NCBI GenBank assembly: GCA_015060905.1
Contig: SUXQ01000020.1
Span: forward strand, 1-41,660
Direction: 5' to 3'
From: Bacteroidales bacterium
Lineage (GTDB): Bacteria; Bacteroidota; Bacteroidia; Bacteroidales; Bacteroidaceae
DNA: 41,660 bases
A program made the translations under genes and the position numbers. This document shows positions 8,633 through 16,212 of this stretch, piece after piece. Below the pieces are notes generated by a model that saw only the letters and a list, made by a program, of their open reading frames with translations, searched no databases and was not told the origin of the DNA. Every line of letters begins with the position of its first letter. Position 1 is the first letter of the stretch.

Positions 8633-8790
8633 AAGGCGTGAAACCATTTGCAACTTGCTCCTTATCTGGTTACCGCCAAGTGACCTACACGCAACAAGTA
8701 CAGAATAGCTCACGCCTTATTAGCGTGAACTCTCAGTTACTTGCCCTCGCGTGTGAATATTGGCGGTATTCGATAAGAGAGAACAAGAGC
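8633..8790 (-). ncRNA. Long structured 5' leader with competing hairpins (candidate cis-regulatory RNA)
   Basis: Read on the minus strand, the leader of the barrel/lipoprotein operon folds into one long rod. In plus coordinates, 8661-8666 pairs with 8772-8777, 8671-8679 with 8760-8768 (TACCGCCAA/TTGGCGGTA), 8687-8692 with 8749-8754 (ACACGC/GCGTGT), 8695-8700 with 8738-8743 (CAAGTA/TACTTG), and 8710-8715 with 8723-8728. All share a centre near 8719. A second helix is possible: 8633-8641 (AAGGCGTGA) with 8710-8718 (TCACGCCTT), which uses the same bases as the apical stem. The two structures exclude each other, as in attenuators and riboswitches. I know no RNA family to name. Confidence 0.55.
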
Positions 8791-8929
8791 TAAAAGCTCA
8801 ATTATGTCAGTTTACAAATGAACGCCTTTGCTTGAATTTTCTAACTCTTCCCTTTAGGGTTCATACAAAGACTTCATTTTCTATTCCATAGGCTACACTA
8901 TTTAATCATTAATATTCTGTTAACTGCTG

Positions 8930-8937
8930 CAAAGGTA
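8930..8937 (-). promoter_or_regulatory. Promoter -7 box for the barrel/lipoprotein operon
   Basis: TACCTTTG followed by CAGCAG on the minus strand matches the Bacteroidota -7 consensus TAnnTTTG. No good -33 TTTG is seen at the usual spacing. If used, it makes a leader of about 310 nt containing the structured element. Confidence 0.5.
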
Positions 8938-9012
8938 ATCAAAATTATTCAGTTGGAGGTGATTAAACCATAAATTCCAAAGCAGATTATGTTAGTTTCA
9001 TGTATTATTTTG

Positions 9013-9020
9013 TACTTTTG
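9013..9020 (+). promoter_or_regulatory. Promoter -7 box for the nuclease gene
   Basis: TACTTTTG matches TAnnTTTG and lies 18 bp before the ATG of the DUF1016 gene, giving a very short leader. It is back to back with the leftward promoter near 8930. Confidence 0.5.
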
Positions 9021-9038
9021 TAGACAAATAATAAGCAC

Positions 9039-10169
9039 ATGGGCAGCATACAATCATACACCGAAGCCGTAAGGGTTATCAAAGAGGCGATATTGCGTAG
9101 TCAGTATCGTGCCACATCTTCTGTCAATAAGGAGCAACTATCATTGTATTATGGCATTGGTAAATATGTCTCTGAAAACTCCCGTAATGGTTTTTGGGGC
9201 AAAGGTGCAATAGAAACCATTAGCGGACGATTGCAGAAAGAATTACCGGGACTTAGAGGCTTTTCGGCATCCAATATTAAGAATATGCGTTCATTCTATG
9301 AAGAGTGGTCGCCTGTGATAAATCGCCAGCCATCGGCTGACGATTTGAAAACGCTAACCGTAGTTAGCGAATCAGAACTTAACGAAAATCTCCTGCTTGT
9401 GGAAATTCGCCAGCCGATGGCTGACGAATTTAATTGGTCTGATTTCTTTGCCATTGGTTTCAGTCATCATATTGAGATTATGGCAAAAGCAAAGACCTTG
9501 GAAGCTCGTTTGTTTTATATACACGAATCTGCGACACGATTCTGGAATAAGTACACTTTGAGAGACTATCTCAAAGCCGATTTATACAATCACAGAGGAA
9601 CGCTTCCCAATAATTTCACTACTACAATACCGAGCGCACAACAAGCATTAAAAGCTGTGAACGCATTCAAAGATGAATACTTGTTGGATTTTATCAATGT
9701 TGAAGAACTTGATACACAAGATGAAGATTTGAACGAGCGAGTGCTCGAAAAGTCTATTGTGGATAACATCAAAAGGTTTATCCTAACCTTTGGACAGGAT
9801 TTTATTTTCGTAGGTAACCAATATAGATTGGAGGTTTCGGGAGAGGAAATGTTTGTTGATTTGCTTTTCTTCAATCGAGAACTTAACTCACTTGTTGCCG
9901 TCGAGCTAAAATCAGGGAAATTCCGTTCTTCATACTTGGGTCAACTGAGTACATATCTGTCGGCTCTTGATACATATGTAAGGAAACCACACGAAAACCC
10001 AGCAATTGGCATCCTGTTATGTCGCGATATAAACCAGTCGTTTGTAGAGTTTGCTATCCGAGACTATGACAAGCCTATGGGTGTTGCAACTTATAGGGCA
10101 ACAAAAGATATGCCCGAACGATTACGCAATGCACTACCCGATATCGAAGAACTGAAAAAATTGCTATAA
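9039..10169 (+). CDS. DUF1016 (YhcG/RpnA-like) PDDEXK nuclease
   Basis: A 376-residue protein with the two-part DUF1016 architecture. The N-terminal winged-helix-like domain (about 1-90) contains LSLYYGIGKYVSEN and GFSASNIKNMRSFYEEW. The C-terminal PDDEXK nuclease domain (about 235-350) has its catalytic residues in FVDLLFFNR (D274) and VAVELKSGKF (E289, K291), then GQLSTYL. Family members are linked to DNA recombination and mobile-element biology, and some act with restriction or defence loci. Between the domains, residues about 95-130 are encoded by two palindromic repeats exactly 28 codons apart. It stands alone, with its own promoter and terminator, between cargo and excision genes. Confidence 0.9.
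   Translation: MGSIQSYTEAVRVIKEAILRSQYRATSSVNKEQLSLYYGIGKYVSENSRNGFWGKGAIETISGRLQKELPGLRGFSASNIKNMRSFYEEWSPVINRQPSADDLKTLTVVSESELNENLLLVEIRQPMADEFNWSDFFAIGFSHHIEIMAKAKTLEARLFYIHESATRFWNKYTLRDYLKADLYNHRGTLPNNFTTTIPSAQQALKAVNAFKDEYLLDFINVEELDTQDEDLNERVLEKSIVDNIKRFILTFGQDFIFVGNQYRLEVSGEEMFVDLLFFNRELNSLVAVELKSGKFRSSYLGQLSTYLSALDTYVRKPHENPAIGILLCRDINQSFVEFAIRDYDKPMGVATYRATKDMPERLRNALPDIEELKKLL
9323..9427. repeat. In-frame palindromic repeats inside the nuclease gene
   Basis: Two near-palindromes lie at 9323-9343 (TCGCCAGCC .. GGCTGACGA) and 9407-9427 (same arms, GAT centre). Between them sits another perfect inverted repeat, CGCTAAC cgta GTTAGCG (9352-9369). The outer copies are 84 bp apart, hence in the same frame, and give the repeated peptide RQPSADD / RQPMADE. 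They fall in the linker between the two protein domains. Confidence 0.7.
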
Positions 10170-10172
10170 TTG

Positions 10173-10226
10173 AAATGCAGGCGAAAGAAAATTATTATCA
10201 TTCTCTTCTCGTCTGCATTTCTTTTT
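10173..10226 (+). terminator. Terminator of the nuclease gene
   Basis: AAATGCAG (10173-10180) pairs with CTGCATTT (10213-10220), followed by a pyrimidine/T-rich run. It begins 4 bp after the nuclease stop. Confidence 0.6.
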
Positions 10227-10888
10227 GTACCTTTGTAGCATCAAGAGTTATCACATTGTAGCATAACGATGAAGAACTCAGAAATACGAACGGTTGCTAT
10301 CTCGTTACCCAATTTTCAAGCAATCCGACCAATCGATTTATTCTAAGCGAGTTATCTTTTCTTGCAAAAGTTACACAAAATATTCTCTTCGGCATATAAA
10401 GTTGTGTAACAAAATGCATTTACTCTGTCTTATAATAGCGTTTTATAGATGAATTTCCACCCGACTTTGGAGGGTAGGATGCCGATTGGTAGTTTTGGGA
10501 CGCCGAAAACATTTCGGGCGCCCCAAAACACAACTTGCTATGTTCGCTTGAACATAAATTTCCAGTGCTTGGAAATTACAGCATAGTATTTACTTTTTTG
10601 CTCAATAATTAGCCTGTTTGAATGATGTTGGTCATATGGTCTGTTATGACCAACAAATAATGGTTGATTGGTGTATTGGTTAGTTGGTTTGTTGTAACCA
10701 ATAAGCCAACCGACCAACTGACAATGTGACCATATGACCAACCAATAATCTTTCAAGCATCTGAAATCGCTTCAAAATGCAATCTAATGACACTTGACGA
10801 CACGTTATGTCGGGATTGCAGAACGTATTATTTTTTGTTTTTACTTAGCAATCGGAAAGCGAATGTTTAATGTAAAAATGAAATAGTT
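10227..10888. other. Hairpin-dense noncoding region upstream of the HTH genes
   Basis: I see no convincing gene here. It holds consecutive inverted repeats: GTTTTGGG/CCCAAAAC (10492-10529, with inner GCC/GGC pairing), TATGTTC/GAACATA (10539-10556) and AATTTCCA/TGGAAATT (10557-10577). A 114-bp structure follows, with arms TTGGTCATATGGTC (10628-10641) and its complement (10728-10741) enclosing TTGGTTAGTTGG and CCAACCGACCAA. The right arm contains GTGACCATATGACCAAC (10726-10742), which differs at one base from a motif in the oriT-like region. It could be a second transfer or replication site, or a control region for excision genes. Confidence 0.5.
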
Positions 10889-11161
10889 ATGGAGATTATC
10901 AGTATTGAGAAAAAGACTTTTGAGGAACTTGTATTGCGCCTTGGGCAGTTCGTTAAGCGAATGGATAGTATTAACCGCCAGCGTGGTGGCAGGCGTATGA
11001 GCGATTGGATGGACAATCAAGATGTCTGTCAGGCATTGAAGATTAGTCCTCGCACACTGCAAACGCTTAGGGATAGTGGGCGATTGCCGCACTCTAAGAT
11101 AAACAACCGCATATACTATCGCCCCGAAGATGTGGAGCGACTTATTGAAAATGATGTTTAA
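10889..11161 (+). CDS. Excisionase-like helix-turn-helix protein (HTH_17), first of two
   Basis: A 90-residue DNA-binding protein. Residues about 40-88 form a MerR/excisionase-type winged helix with the segments MDNQDVCQALKISPRTLQTL (recognition region) and IYYRPEDVERLIE. The N-terminal 35 residues form one probable helix (KTFEELVLRLGQFVKRM). Proteins of this type direct integrase toward excision or regulate transfer genes in Bacteroidales elements (Xis2c/Xis2d of CTnDOT are an example). It is 12 bp upstream of its paralogue and downstream of the hairpin-dense region, which may be its binding target. Confidence 0.85.
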   Translation: MEIISIEKKTFEELVLRLGQFVKRMDSINRQRGGRRMSDWMDNQDVCQALKISPRTLQTLRDSGRLPHSKINNRIYYRPEDVERLIENDV

Positions 11162-11173
11162 CCTATAAATTAT

Positions 11174-11473
11174 ATGCCTATGAGTAACGAAGTTATCACG
11201 CACAAGCACGAGTGGGTACGCGGCCTATTCTCAGAACTAGACCGCATTGCCAAAGATGCTGCAACGGTGGCAGATGAGAATCAACCGCTATTGGGTGGCG
11301 AACACTATTTAACCGACAGGGAGTTATCGCAACGCTTGAAAATCAGTCGTCGCACTTTGCAAGACTATCGTAACAACGGTATTTTGCCATATCGCCAACT
11401 GGGCGGGAAAATCCTTTATCGTGAAAGCGATATTGAACGAGTATTGCAAAGTTGCTATCGAGGCAAGTTTTGA
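11174..11473 (+). CDS. Excisionase-like helix-turn-helix protein (HTH_17), second of two
   Basis: A 99-residue paralogue of the preceding protein: LTDRELSQRLKISRRTLQDY and GGKILYRESDIERVLQ match its HTH and wing. Translation may begin at the first ATG (MPMSNE) or two codons later. The pair was probably made by tandem duplication and then diverged in the N-terminal helix, so the two could bind as a heteromer or act at different sites. Both lie just before the second integrase, which is on the opposite strand. Confidence 0.85.
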   Translation: MPMSNEVITHKHEWVRGLFSELDRIAKDAATVADENQPLLGGEHYLTDRELSQRLKISRRTLQDYRNNGILPYRQLGGKILYRESDIERVLQSCYRGKF

Positions 11474-11475
11474 TT

Positions 11476-11536
11476 TTATACCCGATAGGATGTAATGACG
11501 ACTCGACAACCGCCAATTATACCCGAAGGGGTATAA
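11476..11536. repeat. TTATACCCGA direct repeats with a perfect hairpin
   Basis: TTATACCCGA occurs at 11476-11485 and 11517-11526. The second copy forms half of a perfect inverted repeat, TTATACCC gaag GGGTATAA (11517-11536). It lies just after the second HTH gene and could be a protein-binding site or RNA hairpin. Confidence 0.4.
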
Positions 11537-11575
11537 AGTCGGTTAGAAAGAATAGCCACGCAGAATATTGTTATG

Positions 11576-11618
11576 CAGAGTTGGGAGCGAGCTGCCTTTG
11601 TCCCCAACTCTGTTTTTT
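11576..11618 (+). terminator. Terminator of the HTH gene pair
   Basis: CAGAGTTGGG (11576-11585) pairs with CCCAACTCTG (11603-11612) and is followed by six Ts. From here to 11873 I see no gene; the only other structure is AACTCGGA (11723-11730) with its inverted copy at 11822-11829. Confidence 0.8.
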
Positions 11619-11873
11619 ATTATAATAGCCGCCCAAGATTTTTGAAAAGTATTTGATTTTTCTTTTGACCTTGATTTATGCGTCGTAGGTCGCTTCGCTT
11701 GCTTCGTCCCAAACACATTCTCAACTCGGACGGTGATACCGGAGAGTTTTTTCGGGTGAAAAATTATCGAAGAGAATTTTTTGCTCGAAAACCCGTGGGC
11801 TTGAACTCGCAGGTATTGCCCTCCGAGTTAACTTTATAATGGGGCGAAAGCAGGCGAAGCGTACCGCAGACCT

Positions 11874-13106
11874 CTATCCTAAATTCACTATCGCACTCTT
11901 CACATTCATCATATCCTTCAATATCGAACTGTCAAGCACTTTGGCATAGTGTTGCGTCATCTTGATATTAGAGTGTCCGAGCATCTTTGCTACATTCTCT
12001 ATACTTACACCTTTAGCCAAGCACACAGATGTAGCGTAGGAATGACGGGCCACATGTGTGCTAAGGTGCTTCTGGATTCCGCAGACATCGGCGATCTCTT
12101 TTAGGTAGCTGTTCATATTTTGATTGCAAGGAACAGGCAGTAATACGCCACGCTTGATGCAAGTTGGATTGTTCTCATACTTCTTGAGAATCGCCAACGG
12201 AATATCCAACAGCGGAATATTACACATATTATTTGTCTTTTGGCGTGTCTTACGAATCCAATAGTGCCCGTTATTGTCCTGCACGATATGTTCGGCAGCG
12301 AGTTGCTGGACATCTATAAATGCCAATCCCGTAAAGGCGGCGAAGATAAACACATCACGCACCAATGCAAGACGAGGCAGTGCAAACTCCTTTTGGTATA
12401 TTGTCATCAGTTCGTCCATCGTCAGGAACTCGCGTACAACCTCTTTTTCGTGAAACTTGATGCCTGCAAAAGGATTCTTCTCTATCCACTCGTTGGCAAG
12501 TGCAAGGTTGATAATCTTCTTCAAGCACTTCATATAGCGGATAACGGTATTCTGCTGACAATTCTTCTCGGTCTTCAAATAAAACTCAAAGGCTCGCACA
12601 AGTTCGCCATTTACCTCCGTAATAGGCAAATCCTCTTTGTCGTATTTCAGTTTGATAAGTTCAGCAAGATAGCGGGTGCAACTTTCATAACGTCTTATGG
12701 TGATTAGGGCGAAATCTTTACCCACCAATGCTCGGCATTGCTCGTTGTGTTCACGCATAGTTCCGATGATGGTGCGTACTTGCTCCACCTTTTTGTCCAC
12801 CCCGAAGAACTTTTCCTGCAATATTCGGGCAGTGATAAGTTCCCCATTCTCTTCAAGTTGCGTGTAAATTCGGTGGAGTTTGATTCGACTTTCCTCGATG
12901 TAGTTGTTTAGCTCGGTTGATTTACGGCTTTTGCCCCTCGCACACTCCTTTGCCTGGTTCCACGATACAGGCTCGATGCTTTTGCGGATGTTTGTTTCTA
13001 CTCTTGCGCCATTAACTGTGATGCGCATACATACTGAAGCCTCACCGTTCTTCAGTAGCTTGGTTTTCTTGATAAAGAAAAGCACATTAAATGAATCTCG
13101 TCTCAT
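11874..13106 (-). CDS. Second tyrosine recombinase/integrase, next to tRNA-Phe
   Basis: A complete 410-residue integrase of the Bacteroidales type. An N-terminal arm-binding beta domain (about 8-90, LFFIKKTKLLKNGEASVCMR) is followed by a SAM-like core-binding domain (about 105-215) and a catalytic domain with K290, H351, R354, H378 and nucleophile Y387 (MTQHYAKV). The box I Arg position reads FTGLAFIDVQQL, with Ala262 instead of Arg. It differs from the integrase at the left edge in sequence and orientation. It points into the element, with its 5' end 254 bp from the tRNA-Phe 3' end. Many integrases sit beside the tRNA they target, so tRNA-Phe is a plausible attachment site. Confidence 0.93.
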   Translation of the reverse strand: MRRDSFNVLFFIKKTKLLKNGEASVCMRITVNGARVETNIRKSIEPVSWNQAKECARGKSRKSTELNNYIEESRIKLHRIYTQLEENGELITARILQEKFFGVDKKVEQVRTIIGTMREHNEQCRALVGKDFALITIRRYESCTRYLAELIKLKYDKEDLPITEVNGELVRAFEFYLKTEKNCQQNTVIRYMKCLKKIINLALANEWIEKNPFAGIKFHEKEVVREFLTMDELMTIYQKEFALPRLALVRDVFIFAAFTGLAFIDVQQLAAEHIVQDNNGHYWIRKTRQKTNNMCNIPLLDIPLAILKKYENNPTCIKRGVLLPVPCNQNMNSYLKEIADVCGIQKHLSTHVARHSYATSVCLAKGVSIENVAKMLGHSNIKMTQHYAKVLDSSILKDMMNVKSAIVNLG

Positions 13107-13302
13107 TTTCTCCTACTTTTAAGTTAAACTTTTATTTGGCAAAAGTAGGAATTCGAACCCGTTTTAACGCTACGCAAAATGTTGTGAATCAGCGAAAAAC
13201 ACTCTTTCAAGGTGGAGATGTTTGGAACACCCGTTTGCTCCACCTCTTGCTCCACCAAAGGCGGTCATGAACCGCACTTTTTTGCGTTTTTGGGGAAAAT
13301 AA

Positions 13303-13335
13303 AAAATCCCGATTTTCGTTGAAAATCAGGATTTT
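13303..13335 (-). terminator. Terminator of tRNA-Phe
   Basis: AAAATCCcGATTTTC (13303-13317) pairs with GAAAATCaGGATTTT (13321-13335) with one mismatch. It lies 25 bp beyond the 3' end of tRNA-Phe and is followed on the minus strand by TTATTTTCC. Confidence 0.6.
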
Positions 13336-13359
13336 ACGTTGTTTTGCTTTTCTTTGCTG

Positions 13360-13432
13360 TGGTGCCACCAGGAATCGAACCGGGGACACAAGGATTTTCA
13401 GTCCTTTGCTCTACCAACTGAGCTATGGCACC
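13360..13432 (-). tRNA. tRNA-Phe (GAA)
   Basis: The minus strand reads GGTGCCATAGCTCAG and continues as a full cloverleaf. The acceptor arms GGTGCCA/TGGCACC pair perfectly, the anticodon loop CTGAAAA gives GAA, and the T-arm holds GGTTCGATTC. No CCA is encoded. The gene appears intact beside the element. Confidence 0.95.
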
Positions 13433-13561
13433 AACATTTTGTTCTCTTTTGCGAGTGCAAAGGTATGATGTTTTTTTTACATACGCAAATATTTTTGAGA
13501 AAATCTTTGAAAAATTTTTCTCTTAGCCATTTTTGTTATACCTTTGCACCAACAAAAGGTA

Positions 13562-13634
13562 CGGAATGTAGCGCAGTTGGTAGCGCACTACGTTCGGGAC
13601 GTAGGGGTCGGGCGTTCGAGTCGCCTCATTCCGA
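13562..13634 (+). tRNA. tRNA-Pro (CGG)
   Basis: The acceptor arms CGGAATG (13562-13568) and CATTCCG (13627-13633) pair. The anticodon loop TTCGGGA gives CGG, the T-arm has GCGTTCGAGTC, and the opening C-G is typical of bacterial proline tRNA. CCA is not encoded. Confidence 0.95.
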
Positions 13635-13640
13635 CACAAG

Positions 13641-13674
13641 GCGACAAACGGTGAAAATCGTTTGTCGCTTTTTT
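13641..13674 (+). terminator. Terminator of tRNA-Pro
   Basis: GCGACAAACG (13641-13650) pairs with CGTTTGTCGC (13659-13668) and is followed by TTTTTT. It lies 6 bp after the tRNA. Confidence 0.9.
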
Positions 13675-13722
13675 ATTGCTCTTACGCGTAAATGATTGAA
13701 GAATAGAGTTTCATTGAAAAAT

Positions 13723-14745
13723 TCAGATGCCCGGAAGGTTGCTGAAGAGTTTGCGTCCTTTGGCATAATATTGCCATAAGATAGAGAATGTTACGCGCTC
13801 GGAGACTGAGTCACAAACGCATTTTTCTATATTTTCGGCACGCGCCGAGGCGTAAGATGGCTTTATCCTCGCAAATTCGCGTCGGGCAGCGATTATAGCC
13901 TTGCAGTCGCCAACATTTCCCGATAGTAGAAATTTTGCGGCGGCCATATAGTCGAGTATTGCTCTGCGTCGCATTACGGACGACAATTCCCGCGTGGGAA
14001 GATTTTTGTAGAGCATCAACAGATTGTTGCGGAAATTCAAAAAAGTCTTGCGGGGATTGCTCTTGGCGAGCGTTGCGCCACCAACATGATAGACTGTGCT
14101 GCGGGGTACGCACACGATGCGTCGGCCGCGTGCACGCAAACGCCAGCATAGGTCAATCTCTTCCATGTGAGCAAAGAAGGTGCCGTCGAGCCCGCCTGCC
14201 GATTGGTAGTCGGCCGAGCGTATCATAAGCGCTGCGCCCGTTGCCCAGAAAAGGTCGGCTATATTATCATACTGCCCATTATCCTTCTCTACCGTTTCGA
14301 ATATACGTCCGCGACAAAAGGGATAGCCGTAGCGGTCGATGAAGCCTCCCGCGCCGCCTGCATACTCGAACAGAGTCTTTTCCTTGTAGCTCAACAGCTT
14401 AGGCTGACAGGCCGCAACATCTTTGTTGTCATCCATAAAGGCGAGCATGGGAGCGAGCCACCCATCGGTAACCTCAACGTCCGAGTTTAGGAGTATATAA
14501 TATTCCGACGCGACCTGTTGCAGAGCTTTATTATAGCCATCGGCAAAGCCGTAATTTTTGTCGAGGCATATAAGGCGCACGGTGGGAAACTCGGCACGCA
14601 TAACCTCGACGGAACTATCGGTCGAGCCATTGTCGGCAACAACAATTTCTGCCTCGGGCGAAAATTCAACCACCGACGGCAGGAAACGACGCAACATTTC
14701 CGCGCCGTTGTAATTAAGGATGACTACCGCTACACGCTTTTCCAT
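13723..14745 (-). CDS. Family 2 glycosyltransferase (rhamnosyltransferase-like)
   Basis: A GT-A fold glycosyltransferase acting on an envelope polysaccharide or lipid-linked glycan; donor and acceptor cannot be read from the sequence. From the ATG at 14745 it is 340 residues. It has the nucleotide-binding start VAVVILNYNG, the DNGSTDSS motif, the NSDVEV metal site (DxD equivalent) and the HMEEIDLCWR acceptor-side motif. I prefer 14745 over the upstream TTG at 14763, which lies inside the mtaB coding region. The start follows the mtaB stop by 4 bp, so the two are translationally coupled. Confidence 0.93.
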   Translation of the reverse strand: MEKRVAVVILNYNGAEMLRRFLPSVVEFSPEAEIVVADNGSTDSSVEVMRAEFPTVRLICLDKNYGFADGYNKALQQVASEYYILLNSDVEVTDGWLAPMLAFMDDNKDVAACQPKLLSYKEKTLFEYAGGAGGFIDRYGYPFCRGRIFETVEKDNGQYDNIADLFWATGAALMIRSADYQSAGGLDGTFFAHMEEIDLCWRLRARGRRIVCVPRSTVYHVGGATLAKSNPRKTFLNFRNNLLMLYKNLPTRELSSVMRRRAILDYMAAAKFLLSGNVGDCKAIIAARREFARIKPSYASARAENIEKCVCDSVSERVTFSILWQYYAKGRKLFSNLPGI

Positions 14746-14749
14746 AATA

Positions 14750-16081
14750 CTATTCAGAGTCAATAATTTCGGCTACCGTCAATGCCGACCTATCATCATT
14801 GAAGCCCCCCAGACGCACACGCACAGTCTTGTTTATAAACGCCTTGTTGCACTCTGTCTCCACACGGATGTAATTCTCGGTAAAGCCGCCCATAGGAGCT
14901 TCGGGACGCGGTTTTTCGAAGAGCACCGTTGCCTCGCGCCCTATGAAACGCTCGTAAAAGGCGATGCGCTTCTCCTCGGAAAGTTCAATGAGCATGCGGC
15001 TGCGACGCTGCTTCTCGGCGGGAGCGACGGCGCCGTCAATTTTCAGAGCCTGCGTGCCCGGTCGCTCACTGTAGCTGAACACATGCAGTTGGGAAATATC
15101 GAGAGATTTTATAAAATCGTAAGCCTTCTGGAACAGTTCGTCCGTCTCGCCGCGCGTGCCCACAATTACATCCACCCCTATAAAAGCGTCGGGAAGCAGA
15201 CGGCGCACCGTAGCAATCTTCTCGGCAAAAAAGGCAGTATCGTAGCGTCGGTGCATCAGCTTCAACACCTCGTCGCTACCCGCCTGCAAAGGAATGTGCA
15301 GATGAGGCATAAAGCTGCGCGAGGAAGAAATATATTCTATAATCTCGTCGGTAATAAGGTTAGGCTCTATGGAAGAGATACGGTAGCGGTCGATGCCCTC
15401 TACCGCGTCGAGAGCCTTCACCAGCGACACGAAACTCTCGCCTGTAGTTTTTCCAAAATCGCCGATGTTTACGCCGGTAATTACAATCTCGCGGCCACCC
15501 TCGTCGGCAGCTTTGCGCGCCTGAGCCACAAGGTCGGCAATTTGGGGGTTGCGGCTGCGTCCGCGAGCATAAGGGATAGTGCAATAGGTACAGAAATAAT
15601 CACACCCATCCTGCACTTTCAAAAAGTAGCGTGTGCGGTCGCCGCGCGAGCACGATGGTACGAAACGTCGCACATCCTTCGTAGGCTGCACGAACCACTC
15701 GCCCGCGCCCTCACGTTTCTGCAAGCTGCCCAGATGCCGAAGAACATCACCCTTCTTGTCAATGCCAAGAACAACATCCACGCCCTCTTCGGCGGCGAGT
15801 TTCTCGGGCGACAACTGCGCGTAACATCCGGTAACAACGACGTACGCACCCGGATGGCGGCGTATAAGCTTGTGTATCGCCTGACGACACTTTTTCTCGG
15901 CCTCTTGCGTGACGGCGCAACTGTTAATTATACAAATATCAGCCTGTTCGCCGCGACGCGCAGTGCGTATGCCCGCCTCTTGCAGAGTGCGCTCAATGGT
16001 CGAAGTCTCGGCAAAATTCAGTTTGCAGCCAAGAGTGTAGTAGACTGCTTTTTTATCTTTGAAAAGTGTCGTGTCAATCAT
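14750..16081 (-). CDS. mtaB: tRNA t6A37 methylthiotransferase MtaB
   Basis: Radical-SAM enzyme converting t6A37 to ms2t6A37 in ANN-decoding tRNAs. The 443-residue protein has the usual order. The N-terminal MTTase domain carries three cluster cysteines (C19 in TLGCKLN, C55 in NSCAV, C86 in TGCYA). The radical-SAM core has its CxxxCxxC at C160, C164 and C167 (DGCDYFCTYC). The C-terminal end is TRAM-like. The TLGCKLN motif and length favour MtaB over RimO or MiaB. It is coupled to the glycosyltransferase downstream; no functional link is obvious. Confidence 0.95.
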   Translation of the reverse strand: MIDTTLFKDKKAVYYTLGCKLNFAETSTIERTLQEAGIRTARRGEQADICIINSCAVTQEAEKKCRQAIHKLIRRHPGAYVVVTGCYAQLSPEKLAAEEGVDVVLGIDKKGDVLRHLGSLQKREGAGEWFVQPTKDVRRFVPSCSRGDRTRYFLKVQDGCDYFCTYCTIPYARGRSRNPQIADLVAQARKAADEGGREIVITGVNIGDFGKTTGESFVSLVKALDAVEGIDRYRISSIEPNLITDEIIEYISSSRSFMPHLHIPLQAGSDEVLKLMHRRYDTAFFAEKIATVRRLLPDAFIGVDVIVGTRGETDELFQKAYDFIKSLDISQLHVFSYSERPGTQALKIDGAVAPAEKQRRSRMLIELSEEKRIAFYERFIGREATVLFEKPRPEAPMGGFTENYIRVETECNKAFINKTVRVRLGGFNDDRSALTVAEIIDSE

Positions 16082-16212
16082 CTGTCAGTATCTATCGTGC
16101 TTACGAGCGCGAAGATAAGGAGAAAAAATGAATTTTCGGCAGAAAAGGCGGTTACTTTAACGCCCTATGGGGGTAAGATTGTGTTTCGCGCAGATGAAGC
16201 ATGCGCAAGTGG

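Noticed and set aside
8612..8713. N-terminal extension of the outer-membrane protein
   Set aside because: The extension lies inside the structured leader and would bury the signal peptide; the ATG at 8611 gives a standard exported protein.
10538..10756. 72-codon leftward open frame in the hairpin region
   Set aside because: Its sequence is just a translation of TTGGT/ACCAA repeats and inverted-repeat arms; no start signal or domain supports it.
13360..13432. tRNA-Phe disrupted by integration
   Set aside because: The cloverleaf is complete with perfect acceptor pairing, so any integration at this site restored the gene.
13339..13695. 118-codon open frame over the two tRNA genes
   Set aside because: It spans tRNA-Phe, tRNA-Pro and the terminator, so it cannot be a real coding gene.
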